Below the pieces are notes generated by a model. That model was not told the origin of the DNA and did not search any database. It saw only the letters and a program-made list of their open reading frames with translations. A DNA stretch of 64,000 bases from DASUZB01 sp036377075 (GTDB lineage: Bacteria > Actinomycetota > CALGFH01): contig DASUZB010000315.1 of assembly GCA_036377075.1 (NCBI GenBank), positions 6,192 to 70,191 of the forward strand, given 5' to 3'. Positions within the stretch are counted from its first letter, which is position 1, and each line of letters opens with the position of its first letter. Positions 7,738-17,200 of this stretch are shown here, piece after piece. The translations under genes were made by a program, and so were the position numbers.

Positions 7738-8714
7738 AGCGCCGACAGGGCGGTCTTGGCCAGCGCGGCCGCGTCCTCGACGGTGCGCATCACCGTCGGC
7801 GTCACCAGCGGCCGCAGCCCGAGCGCGGCCACGTCGTCGGCCTGGTCGGCGTCGACCGCGTCGAGCACGAACGCGTCGACCAGGTCGGCGTAGAGGCCGG
7901 CGACGCCGCGCGCCGACACCTCCACCTCCCAGGCGGGCAGCAGCTTGTCGGCCATGCCGCGCACGGGCGCGCCGGCGACGATCGGCGTGACCGCGACCTT
8001 GCGGCAGCGGGCGGCCTGCAGCGCCTCGACCACGCCGGGCACCGCCAGGATCGGGGCGATCGAGACCACCGGGTTGGAGGGGCAGACCACGATGCCGTCG
8101 GCGGCGGCGAGCGCCTCGAGCACGCCCGCCGCCGGGCGGGCGCGGTCCACCCCCTCGAAGCGGACCCGGCGCACCGGGTCGCGTGCCTGGCGGCCCACCC
8201 ACCACTCCTGGAAGCCCAGGTCCTCAGGGCCGTCGGGGCCGTCGACCTCGACCCTGGTCTCGACCCGGTCGTCGCTCATCGGCACCAGGCGCGCGGGGAC
8301 CCCGAGGCGCTCGCACAGCTCGGCGGTGACCTCGCCGAGGGTGGCGCCCTCGGCCAGCCGGCGGGTGCGGTACAGGTGGGTGGCGATGTCCCGGTCGCCG
8401 AGGCCGAACCAGCCTGGCTCGCCGAGCCGCACCAGCGCGTCGCGCACGTTCCAGCTCTCGCCGGCAAGGCCCCAGCCGCGCTCCTCGTCGGCCAAGCCGG
8501 CCAGGGTGTAGCTCACCGAGTCCAGGTCGGGCGAGATCGCCAGTCCGTGCATGCGCAGGTCGTCGCCGGTGTTGACGACCACCACGAGCTGCTCCGGCGG
8601 GTGGATGCGGACCAGGCCTCGCAGGAACCGTCCCGCCCCGACCCCACCCGCGAGGGCGACCAGCACAAGGGAGCCTTTCGTCGGCGGGCCAGCTTCTCCG
8701 GCGCAGTCTGCCAT
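7734..8714 (-). CDS. fbiA: FbiA/CofD, 2-phospho-L-lactate (phosphoenolpyruvate) transferase of F420 synthesis
   Basis: 326 residues from ATG 8714 (335 from GTG 8741). Transfers the phosphoenolpyruvate/phospholactate moiety to the deazaflavin Fo, the step before FbiB. Motifs: LAGGVGAGRFLRGL near the N-terminus, VVNTGDDLRMHGLAISPDLDS, the GWFGLGDRDIATHL block, and IVVCPSNPVVSIAPIL. ATG 8714 is favoured because GGCGGAG lies upstream of it and the longer version adds only nine atypical residues. Downstream fbiB overlaps by GTGA. No Fo synthase is in the window, so F420 precursor supply is encoded elsewhere. Confidence 0.9.
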   Translation of the reverse strand: MADCAGEAGPPTKGSLVLVALAGGVGAGRFLRGLVRIHPPEQLVVVVNTGDDLRMHGLAISPDLDSVSYTLAGLADEERGWGLAGESWNVRDALVRLGEPGWFGLGDRDIATHLYRTRRLAEGATLGEVTAELCERLGVPARLVPMSDDRVETRVEVDGPDGPEDLGFQEWWVGRQARDPVRRVRFEGVDRARPAAGVLEALAAADGIVVCPSNPVVSIAPILAVPGVVEALQAARCRKVAVTPIVAGAPVRGMADKLLPAWEVEVSARGVAGLYADLVDAFVLDAVDADQADDVAALGLRPLVTPTVMRTVEDAAALAKTALSAL

Positions 8715-8786
8715 GACTGCGGTGGGCTCCGCCCCCCGCACACCCCCCGAAACCCTACCGGCCCGGCCGCCGCGAACCGCGTGTCG

Positions 8787-9638
8787 CTAGCCGCTCGATG
8801 GTGGCGGGGTGGTGGTCGTGGTCGACTGCGTGCTGCGGCGTTGCTGCTTCGCGCTGACCAGGGCGTTCTGGGCGGCCTCGCGGGCCTCCTGGGCGGCCGG
8901 CGAGGCGTTCGGCAGGCGCTGGGCCACGGCGGTGAGGTGGACGATCTGCCGCTGCTGCACTGCGTCCAGGTCCTGGCGCAGGGCGACCGCGCGGCCGGAG
9001 TCGACCTCCTGCAGCCACGCCTGGTCGACCGCCTGCGCGGCGGAGTCGACCGCGGCCCGCAGGCTCAGGACGGCGTCGGGCACGCGCTTGAGCTGGCCGC
9101 TGTCGGTGAGCTGAGTCAGCTCGGCGAGGCGGACGTCGGCGATGCGCAGGCGCTCGCGGGCGGTGCCCGCCGGCGACCAGCCCAGCGCGGCGAGCCGGAC
9201 GTCCTCGACCGAGAGCTTCAACGGGTAGAGCGGCTGGCCGGGCAGCGAGCGGCCCGACAGCATCGTCGCCGGGATCAGCAGCAGGGCGGCGGCGAGCGCG
9301 ATCGCGGCGACGCGCCGGCGCAGCGGCGACGGTTCCCGCCTCGGGGTCGGCCGCAACCTCGGCCGCACCGGGACGTCGGTGCCGATGCGCAGGCCGGAGC
9401 CGTTGCCGCTGTGGCCGGCGCCGGCGAGCTGCAGCGGGCCGAGCCGGGGCATGCCGATGGCGTGGCTCAGATGCCGGCGCGCGACGCCGGGATCGACCAC
9501 CACGGTGGCTAGCTCGGCCCGAAGGGCCGTCGCCACGGCGACCAGCGGGCGGAGCTCCGCCGAGACGCGGCCGCTGTCGCTGGGGGGCGCGTCCAGCAGC
9601 GCGTCCAGCTCGTCGTCGAGGCTCAAGGGCCTCCCCAT
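8787..9638 (-). CDS. DUF5667 membrane protein paired with an ECF sigma factor (possible anti-sigma)
   Basis: 283 residues: ~105 cytosolic residues, one membrane helix near 110-130 (AAIALAAALLLIPATML), then an outside region with the DUF5667 signature GQPLYPLKLSVEDVRLA followed by long helices and a Ser/Thr/Pro tail. ATG 9638 has a strong AGGAGGAG RBS and lies 2 bases after the sigma factor stop, so the pair is an operon. The cytosolic end plus single helix resembles membrane-bound anti-sigma factors, but no ZAS zinc motif (HxxxCxxC) is visible; the anti-sigma role is inference from context. Confidence 0.75.
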   Translation of the reverse strand: MGRPLSLDDELDALLDAPPSDSGRVSAELRPLVAVATALRAELATVVVDPGVARRHLSHAIGMPRLGPLQLAGAGHSGNGSGLRIGTDVPVRPRLRPTPRREPSPLRRRVAAIALAAALLLIPATMLSGRSLPGQPLYPLKLSVEDVRLAALGWSPAGTARERLRIADVRLAELTQLTDSGQLKRVPDAVLSLRAAVDSAAQAVDQAWLQEVDSGRAVALRQDLDAVQQRQIVHLTAVAQRLPNASPAAQEAREAAQNALVSAKQQRRSTQSTTTTTPPPSSG

Positions 9639-9640
9639 CG

Positions 9641-10354
9641 TCAACCCTCCTCCTGAGAGTTGAGGCGATCGATGGGGTCGGATGGATACGGGTCTTCGCC
9701 GTCTTGCTTGCTTTCCTGGTCGAGGTTCTGCTGGTCGCGCTCGCTGCGCAGGCCGAGCACCCGGGCGAGGCTGGCGAGGCCGCGGTGCTGCAGCGCCTTG
9801 ACCGCGCCGGTGGTCTTGCCCAGGGTCGCGGCGACCTCGGGAGCGGTCAGGCCGGCGGCCAGCCGCAGCAGCAGCACCTCGCGCTGGTCCTGCGAGAGCT
9901 GGTGGAGCGCCGCCATCACCCTGCTGCCCTCGAGGCGGTCCACCGCCAGGTCCTGCGGGTCGGGTGCGTCCTCGGCCAGGGCGGCCTCGTCGAGCACGTC
10001 GTCGAGGCTCTCGGTGCGCGCCCGCGCCACCCGCCGCCGGTAGTCGTACAGGTCGTGGCGGGCGATGCGGAACAGCCAGCCGCCCAGCTTGGTGATCTCG
10101 CCGCGGAAGCCGGGCAGGCCCTCGATGGCGGCGGCGAAGACGGTGCCGGTGAGGTCCTCGGCGGCGTGGCGGTCGCCGACGGCGGCGACGAAGAAGCGCA
10201 GCAGGGATGGTGCGAACGCCTGGTAGATGCGGGTTACCGCCTGTGGGTCCCTGCGTCGGGCGGCGACCAGATCGGCCGGTCCGAGTTCGATCCCACCAGC
10301 GGTCAAGACTCCGGGGGTACCGGGCGTCTCCTGTGCGCGGGTGGTCTTGAACAC
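9641..10354 (-). CDS. ECF-family RNA polymerase sigma factor
   Basis: 237 residues. Sigma-2 region spans about 35-110 (DRHAAEDLTGTVFAAA, then GGWLFRIARHDLYDYRRR), and sigma-4 about 150-205 (LSQDQREVLLLRLAAGLTA, then VAATLGKTTGAVKALQHRGL). An acidic, low-complexity C-terminal tail of ~30 residues follows. It is cotranscribed with the DUF5667 membrane protein and divergent from whiB across a 278-bp spacer that contains a GTAATTAC palindrome near 10510. Target genes and inducing signal are not evident. Confidence 0.9.
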   Translation of the reverse strand: MFKTTRAQETPGTPGVLTAGGIELGPADLVAARRRDPQAVTRIYQAFAPSLLRFFVAAVGDRHAAEDLTGTVFAAAIEGLPGFRGEITKLGGWLFRIARHDLYDYRRRVARARTESLDDVLDEAALAEDAPDPQDLAVDRLEGSRVMAALHQLSQDQREVLLLRLAAGLTAPEVAATLGKTTGAVKALQHRGLASLARVLGLRSERDQQNLDQESKQDGEDPYPSDPIDRLNSQEEG

Positions 10355-10632
10355 GAACGCCTCTCGGGCTGGTGTCGAGCGGCGTAGAGGCTATCCGATG
10401 GACAGGGAGGAGGACGAGTCTTCCACGCCTCCAACAGATCACATCTTGGTGGCGTGCGAGTACCAAACTGCTTGATTCTGCCCCTCAAGATGACCGAGAA
10501 TCCCACCGATGTAATTACGGCCATGGCGCTACGTAACGAGCCGCAGCGAGCACGAAAGGGGGGCCGGGGGCGGGCCGAGCCCCGCCGCCCCGAGCACGAC
10601 ATGGCCGCCGCGCATTCCTTGAGAGGGCAGCG

Positions 10633-10875
10633 ATGAACCGGCTCCCTCTGGTCGAAACCCAAGCCTGGTACGAGCGGGCCGCCTGCCTGCAGGCCAACGC
10701 CGACTGCTTCTTCCCGGAGAAGGGCGGCTCCACCCGCGAGGCCAAGCGCATCTGCAGCACCTGTGACGTCCGCCTCGAATGCCTCCAGTACGCCCTGGCG
10801 AACGACGAGCGCTTCGGGATCTGGGGCGGCCTCAGCGAGCGCGAACGTCGCCGCCTGAAGCGCCTGGCCTCCTGA
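10633..10875 (+). CDS. WhiB-family iron-sulfur transcription regulator
   Basis: 80 residues. Cysteines 18, 41, 44 and 50 match the four [4Fe-4S] ligands of WhiB proteins; GIWGGLSERERRRLKR near the C-terminus is the family's G-I-W-G-G turn plus basic tail that contacts sigma factor and DNA. Cys25 (ADCFFPEK) is a fifth cysteine where relatives usually have Leu. RBS GAGAGGG before ATG. Position between the F420 genes and the mannose/mtrAB genes matches whiB2 of M. tuberculosis, so a cell-division or septation role is plausible but inferred. The 5' leader contains a G/C-rich hairpin around 10560-10595. Confidence 0.92.
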   Translation: MNRLPLVETQAWYERAACLQANADCFFPEKGGSTREAKRICSTCDVRLECLQYALANDERFGIWGGLSERERRRLKRLAS

Positions 10876-11202
10876 CGCCCGGCTCGCCCTGCCTAGGGGG
10901 GCGGACGCCGCTTCGGCAGTTCTCTGTATCTTTCGCAGGTGTGCCCGGCTTGAGAGGCCCGGCGCGCCCGCGATGGTACCGCGTGCCCGCACGGCGCCTT
11001 CGCCCCTGGCCGAGCGCCGCTCGCGGCCGGCGCGACCGGTCGGTTGGCGTAGCAGCAGTGCAAGCGTGTTAGTATGTCGGCCCGCCCGTGGGGGAGGTCA
11101 CCTAGCCCCACGGGTATTTGTCATGGTGGCAGAATACGCAGGCCAGCCCCCCGCGGCCCCCGACCTCGCCCCTACGCAAGCATCCCCTGCTCAGGAGACG
11201 CA
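10876..11202 (+). promoter_or_regulatory. Non-coding leader region upstream of the GT2 gene
   Basis: No gene is supported in this 327-bp stretch. It holds a possible -10 box (TAGTAT, 11070-11075, with a weak TTGGCG 20 bp upstream), then a hairpin with arms CCCGTGGGG (11085-11093) and CCCCACGGG (11106-11114) around a 12-base loop, and finally the RBS AGGAG before the TTG start at 11203. The hairpin is not followed by a T-run, so it may be a leader structure rather than a terminator. Confidence 0.4.
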
Positions 11203-14200
11203 TTGTCAGTGGCAGTCAGTCCTCAGCGCGTCCTCGCCGTGGTCGTGGTCCACAACGGTCGACCGTTCCTGAGGGACACGTTCAGGGGCCTCGCCGGCCA
11301 GACCCGCGCCATCGACGACGTGCTGATCGTCGACACCGGCTCGACCGACGGCAGCTCCGACTGGGCGCGCACGCGCCTGGGCACCGACGCCATCCTCGCC
11401 GTCCGCGGGCAGTTCGGCCGGGCCGTGATGTCGGCCCTGCGCGACCCGCGCTCGGCCGACATGGAGTGGCTCTGGCTGCTGCACGACGACTCGGCGCCGG
11501 AGCCGGAGGCGCTGGAGCGGCTGCTGGCCGAGGCGGAGGCACGGCCGGGGGCCAGCGTCCTGGGTCCCAAGCTGGTGGGATGGAACGACACCCAGCGGCT
11601 GCAGGAGGTCGGCTGGTCGGTCGACCGCACCGGCCGGGCGGTCTCGGCGATCGAGGACGACGAGATCGACCAGGGCCAGCACGACCTGATCAAGGACGTC
11701 TTCTACGTCTCGACCGCCGGCATGCTCGTCCGCCGCGAGGCGCTGCTGGCGGTGGGCGGCTTCGACGAGCGCATCTCCGCCTTCCGCGACGACCTGGACC
11801 TGTGCTGGCGCACCCACCTGGCCGGCGACCGGGTGCTGATCGTGCCGCAGGCGCGGGTGCGCCACTTCGCCGCGGCCGCCTCCCGGGCGCGCCGCACCCG
11901 CGCCACCAACCTGCCGCGCTACCTGATCGAGCGGCACACCATGCTGGCGATGCTCAAGGCGACCTCGCTGCGGCGCCTGCCGCTGGTGCTGCTGCTGTCC
12001 TTCCTCGGCGGGCTGGTCAGGGCGCTGGGGCTGACCCTCACCGGGCGCCCGGGCGACGCCGCCCAGGTGCTGTGGGCCTGGGGCTGGAACGCCAAGGAGC
12101 TGCCCATCACCCTGGTCCACCGGCGCCGCATCCAGAAGACCCGCCGGCTCGACGACAAGCGCCTCTCGGCGTTCCAGGCGCCAGGTGGCCAGCGCGTCAG
12201 GGCGCTGCTGCGCGACTGGCTCGACCTGGTCGAGGGCGAGGTCGGCGAGCACGTCGCCGAGGTGCGCTTCCGCGAGGAGGAGGACTCGCCGGCGCTGGGC
12301 GCGTCGCTCGGGCGGGTGCTCGCCCGCCACCCGGTCGGCTTCGCCGTGGCCGCGTTCGCCGTGCTGATGGCGGTCTCGCTGCGCTCGGTGCTGGTCGCCG
12401 CCGCGATCAGCGGCGGCGCCATGGCGCCGTTCCCGGCCAGCGCCTTCGACCTGTTCTCGGAGTACCGCGCCTCCCTGCACCTCGGCGGGCTCGGCTCGAC
12501 CCTGGCCGCGTCGCCCTCGCTGGCCCTGCTCGGCTTCGCCAGCCTGCTCACCGCCGGCAAGGCCCTGGCGGCCCAGAAGCTGCTGCTCTGGCTCGCCCTG
12601 CCGCTGGCGGCGGCGACCTGCACCCGCGCCCTGCGGGTGGTGGTGGCCGAGCGGGCGCCGCGGGCGGTCGCCGCCCTCATCTACGCCACCTCGCCGCTGG
12701 CGATCGGCGCGCTCGCCCAGGGCCGCCTCGGCGAGCTGGTCTTCCTGGTGCTCGCCCCGCTGGCCTTCGCCCAGGTGGTGCTCGCCTTCCGCGCCGACCA
12801 GCCGCGCGAGCCGTGGCGGCCGGCGCTGCGCTTCACCCTGCTGGCGGCGGTGGCGGTCGCCATGTACCCGCCCGCCCTGGTGATCCTCGGGCTGGTGGTG
12901 TTCGGCGCATGCGGCCTGGCGATCTTCCGCGCCCAGGGCCCGTCGAACACGGTGCGCCAGGCGATCTTCCTCGGCGCCGGCTTCGCCGGCGTGCTCGCCC
13001 TGCTGGCGCCGTGGAGCGGGCTGCTGTTCACCGGCAGCTCGCCGCTGCGCGCCTTCGACCGGCCGCTGGTCTCGCCCACCATGGTGGACCTGCTGCAACT
13101 GCGGCCCGGCGGGCCGGGGCTGCCGAGCGTGCTGGTCGGGCCCGTCTACCCGCTCCTCGCCGTCGCCGCGCTGCTGTTCGTCCCCGCCAGCCGCCGCCTG
13201 CAGGCGTTCTGGCTGGTGCTCGGCTTCGTCGCCGCCGCGGCGCTGGCCACCTGGCAGGCCAAGGGGCTGCCGCCGGAGTTCACCAACTGGCCCGGCGGGG
13301 TGATGGTCGCCGGGGCGGTCGCCTGGGCGGCGGCGGCGGCGCTGGCGCTCGCCGGGATCGGCTCGTTCAAGCTCAAGCTCGACCTGGACGTTCGCCGCCT
13401 GGGCGCCACCGTCCTCGCCCTGCTCACGGTCGCCTCCAGCGTGGTGGTCTTCGCCCACCTCGCCACCGGCTCGTGGGGGCAGCTGCAGCCGGTCCGCGTC
13501 CGCGCGCTGCCCGCCACCGTCACCGACAGCCAGTCCCGGGTGCTGTGGCTCGCCGGCCGGCCCGACCACGAGCTCGACTTCGCCGTGACCGGCCCCAACG
13601 GCCGTACCGTGCTCGACTCCGGCCGGCCGGCGCCCGCCGCCGCGGCGGCGGCGGTCGGCTCGCTGGTGACCGACATCGCCCAGGCCCGCACCCACCGCGC
13701 CGGGTCGATGCTGCGCCTGTTCGACATCGGCTTCGTGGCGGTCCGGCCAGGGCCCGACGCCGACCGGCTCACCGACCTGGTGGCGCGCCAGCAGGACCTG
13801 GTCTGGCGGCCGTCGACCCAGGCCGCCCTGTTCCAGGGACCCGACGTCGCCCCGAGCGGCTGGGTGCTGCCCGGCCGGCTGCCGCAGCGGCTGCCGGACC
13901 TGCTCGTCGCGCCGGCGCCGGTGCCGCTGCACGGCCGCCTCGGCGACGGCGTCGGACAGGTCGACGGCCAGGCGACGGTGGTGCTGCCGGTGCCCGTCGG
14001 GCGCACCTGGAGCGCCTGGGTGGGCGACACCCGCCTCGAGCCGACCACCGTCCTCGGCTGGGAGCAGGGCTTCGTCGTGCCGCAGGGGGTGCGCGGGACC
14101 CTGCGGGTCCAGGAGACCGGCCAGGGCGAGCGCAAGACCCTCCTGCTGATCGAGGGGCTGCTGGTCCTCGCCGTCGTCGCTACCCTGTTCCGCCCGACGA

Positions 14201-14292
14201 GGGCGGCGCCACCGGCGGCGCCGATCTCCCTCGACGACACCGTCACGGACCTCCCCGTGGCGGAGCTGACGAGGCAAGGAGCAGCGCGGTGA
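11203..14292 (+). CDS. Large membrane-bound GT2-family glycosyltransferase
   Basis: 1029 residues from TTG 11203, chosen because AGGAGA sits 5 bases upstream. Residues 1-260 are a GT-A GT2 catalytic domain: VVVVHNGRPFLRDTFRGL, LIVDTGSTDGS, the HDDSAPEP acidic motif, and FDERISAFRDDLDLCWR. The next ~520 residues contain about ten hydrophobic helices, and a C-terminal ~270-residue region is mostly extracytoplasmic, ending in one more helix. Likely adds sugars to a lipid-linked or wall glycan at the membrane. It overlaps the DUF5719 gene by GTGA, so the two proteins are probably made as partners. Confidence 0.85.
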   Translation: MSVAVSPQRVLAVVVVHNGRPFLRDTFRGLAGQTRAIDDVLIVDTGSTDGSSDWARTRLGTDAILAVRGQFGRAVMSALRDPRSADMEWLWLLHDDSAPEPEALERLLAEAEARPGASVLGPKLVGWNDTQRLQEVGWSVDRTGRAVSAIEDDEIDQGQHDLIKDVFYVSTAGMLVRREALLAVGGFDERISAFRDDLDLCWRTHLAGDRVLIVPQARVRHFAAAASRARRTRATNLPRYLIERHTMLAMLKATSLRRLPLVLLLSFLGGLVRALGLTLTGRPGDAAQVLWAWGWNAKELPITLVHRRRIQKTRRLDDKRLSAFQAPGGQRVRALLRDWLDLVEGEVGEHVAEVRFREEEDSPALGASLGRVLARHPVGFAVAAFAVLMAVSLRSVLVAAAISGGAMAPFPASAFDLFSEYRASLHLGGLGSTLAASPSLALLGFASLLTAGKALAAQKLLLWLALPLAAATCTRALRVVVAERAPRAVAALIYATSPLAIGALAQGRLGELVFLVLAPLAFAQVVLAFRADQPREPWRPALRFTLLAAVAVAMYPPALVILGLVVFGACGLAIFRAQGPSNTVRQAIFLGAGFAGVLALLAPWSGLLFTGSSPLRAFDRPLVSPTMVDLLQLRPGGPGLPSVLVGPVYPLLAVAALLFVPASRRLQAFWLVLGFVAAAALATWQAKGLPPEFTNWPGGVMVAGAVAWAAAAALALAGIGSFKLKLDLDVRRLGATVLALLTVASSVVVFAHLATGSWGQLQPVRVRALPATVTDSQSRVLWLAGRPDHELDFAVTGPNGRTVLDSGRPAPAAAAAAVGSLVTDIAQARTHRAGSMLRLFDIGFVAVRPGPDADRLTDLVARQQDLVWRPSTQAALFQGPDVAPSGWVLPGRLPQRLPDLLVAPAPVPLHGRLGDGVGQVDGQATVVLPVPVGRTWSAWVGDTRLEPTTVLGWEQGFVVPQGVRGTLRVQETGQGERKTLLLIEGLLVLAVVATLFRPTRAAPPAAPISLDDTVTDLPVAELTRQGAAR

Positions 14293-17200
14293 GCGACCGC
14301 CACCCCGAATGGCGCGAGCAACCTGACTACCGGGACTGGCCCGACTACCAGGGCGAGGCCGACGCCGACCAGGAGGGCAACGGCCGCCACGGCAAGCACG
14401 GGCGCGGCCAGCCGCCACCGCCCACCGCGCCGGACTGGCCCTACGGCACCCGACCGGCGGGCCAGCCCTTGGACGAGGACCGCCCCGAGCAGGGCGGCCG
14501 GCGCTGGGCCGGCCCGGCGGCCCCCGGCTGGCGCGGCGCGCCCGCCTCGCCGCCGCAGCCCGGCGGCGAGCGGCAAGGGCAGGACCGGCCGGACCAGCCC
14601 GGCCGGCGCTGGGCCGACCAGGGCACCCCACCGGCGACCGGTGAGGTGTGGGGCGGTCCCGCCGTTCCCGAGCAGCGCGGCGGCTGGCCGACCGGCGAGC
14701 CGGCAGCCGCCCAGGGGTGGCCCGACCCCGCCCAGTCCCAGCGGCGCGGCGACTGGCAGGACGCCGCGGAGCGGCCCGCCCACGGTGACCAACCGCCGCC
14801 CCAGGGGCGGCGCGACGCCGCCCAGCGGCGCGGCGGCCGGCACGACTCCGGCCAGTGGTCGACGCCGGGGTGGCACGACCCCGCCGAGGCCCAGCGGCGC
14901 GGCCGGCACGACTCCGGCGAGTGGCAGGCGCCGGCAGGGCGCGACGCCGGCGAGCGGTCCTGGGCCGACCAGGGTCCCCCCGGAGAGGAAGGCGCCGGCG
15001 GCCCGTCCGGGCAAGGCAGGCGTGGCGCGCCGGCGGCCCCCGCCGGCGACTGGGGCGAGCCCGCCGCCGAGCGGCCCGGCGACCCCGGCTGGCGCGGCCC
15101 CGAGGGCCAGGGCCCGACCTCCGGCGAGTGGCCGGACCCGCGCGGCGGGTTCGCGCGGCCCGAGCCCGGCGGCCAGGACGCGCCGGGTGGCTGGCCGCCG
15201 CAGGACCAGCCCGGTGGAACGCCGCCGGGCCGCAGTGACAGTGGCCGAGTGGTCGCGGACCGCGCGCAGCGCAACAGCGGGCGGATCACCGGACGGCTGA
15301 CCAGGCGCACCGACCGCGGCAGCCTGTTCCGCGGGCGTCGCGGCGCCGCCGGCGGGGACACGCCGGCGCCGCCGGAGGCACGCGAGGCGGCGCCCGAGCC
15401 GGCTTCCCCGCCCGCTTGGGCGGGCGAGCAGCCCGGCGGCGAGCAGGCCTGGTCGCCGCCGGCGCCCCAGGCTCCTCCCGAGCCAGGCTCCACGACCGCC
15501 TGGTCCGGCGGGCAGGCGTGGACGCCGCCGGCGCCCGAGGCTCCTCCGGACACGGGTTCCCAGGCCGCCCCCTGGACCACCGGACCGCCCAGCGTCGGGC
15601 AGCCGTGGTCGCAGGAGACCCCCACGGTCGAGCGCGGCGGGGAGCCGCCGCGGCCGACGCCGCCGCACGCCTGGGCGCGGGGCGCCGAGGCGGCACCGCC
15701 GCGGTTCGCGGAGCCGGCCCGCTTCGTCGCGCCCGCGCCCGAGCAGCGGCCCGGGTACGTCGACGGGCAGGACCGGGGCCACGCGCCGTACCGGGAGGCC
15801 CCCGCCGGCGGCGGTGAGCACGCCCTCGGCGCGTTCGGCTACCGCGGCCTCCCGCCCCAGGAGCAGGAGGCGTGGGACGACGAGCCGGCGGACCCCGACG
15901 AGGACGGCGCGGCGCCGGCGGGCGATGGCGCCGGCCGCTGGGGCGGCGCCCAGGCGCCGGCGGCCCGTGGCCGCCAGGGACGCGGCGCGCACGGCCGCAC
16001 GCGGAGCCGGACGCGGCCGCGCCTGCCGAAGGTCGGCCGGGCACGCATCCCCCAGGCCAGCCTGGCCCTCGCCGGCATCGCGATCGTGGTCGCGGGTGGC
16101 CTGGTCAGCCTGATGAACGTCGTGCCGAAGGCAGCCCCGCCCAAGCCGGTCGACGCCGGCGCGCCCTACTCGGCCCGCTGGGTCTGCCCACTGCTGCCCA
16201 ACTCGGTCGGCACCGTCACGGCCAACAACGTCGGCCGGACCGCCGCCTCCATCGAGGCCGGCTCTGCCGGCCAGCAGGCCGGCGGGCAGCCCGCCCAGCA
16301 GCTCGCCGCGCGGGCGACCCACACGTTCCACGCGCCCAGCGGCCCCGCCGGTGGTTTCGTGCAGGTCGAGGCGTTCGGCGCGCCGGTCGCCGCCACCGCC
16401 GCCAACCAGCCGCCGTGCGTCGCCGGTCCGGGCACCCGCTGGTGGCTGCCCGGCCTCACCTCCAGCGCCCAGAGCAAGGTGACCCTGGTGATCGCGAACC
16501 CGGAGTCGGCCGACGCCAGCGTCAACATCATCCCGCACCTGACCGAGGGCTCGGTGCACCCGGAGCCGCTGCAGAACGTGTTCGTGCGCGCCGGCGCGAC
16601 GGTGAGCAAGGTCATCAACGTCGCCGAGGTACAGAACCTGAGCTACACGGCCGAGGTGGTGGCGAGCCAAGGCCGGGTGGTGGTCGGTGCGAGCCTCGAC
16701 AGCAGCATCGGCAACCGCCGCGAGCACCTGATCGTGCCGGCGCAGCCGGCGATGCGCTCGTCGTGGTCGTTCTCCGGTGGCCTGCGGGGCGAGGCGCGCC
16801 AGGTGTGGCTGCTGGTCACCAACCCCAACCCCGAGCCGCTGTCGCTGGTCGTCGACGGCGTCAACGACCAGGGCCCGTTCAAGGTCGACGGCTTCGACCT
16901 GCCCATCGCGGACGGCGCCATCAACGAGGCGCTGGTGCCGGTGAACGTCGGCAAGTCGGCGGTGTTCGGGTTGCGGGTGCGCTCGCAGGACGGCTCCAAG
17001 TTCGTCGCCGCGCTGCGCTACGGCGCCGGCGGCGGGCCGATCGACACCACCCACCTCGACCTCGGCGGCAGCGGGCTGGACGCCCGCTGGATGGCGCCGG
17101 TGGTGCCCGATTCGCGCCGCCTGGTGCTGTCGAACACCGCCGAGCAGCCGGTCACGGCGACCCTGTCGGCGCTCGGCGGCGCGGCGGGCGGCGCCGCGGT

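Noticed and set aside
11206..14631. Very long open frame on the minus strand opposite the GT2 gene (and another at 13146-17054)
   Set aside because: Composition is His/Gln/Arg/Gly-rich with no domain, typical of the antisense frame of high-GC genes; the plus-strand proteins have clear motifs.
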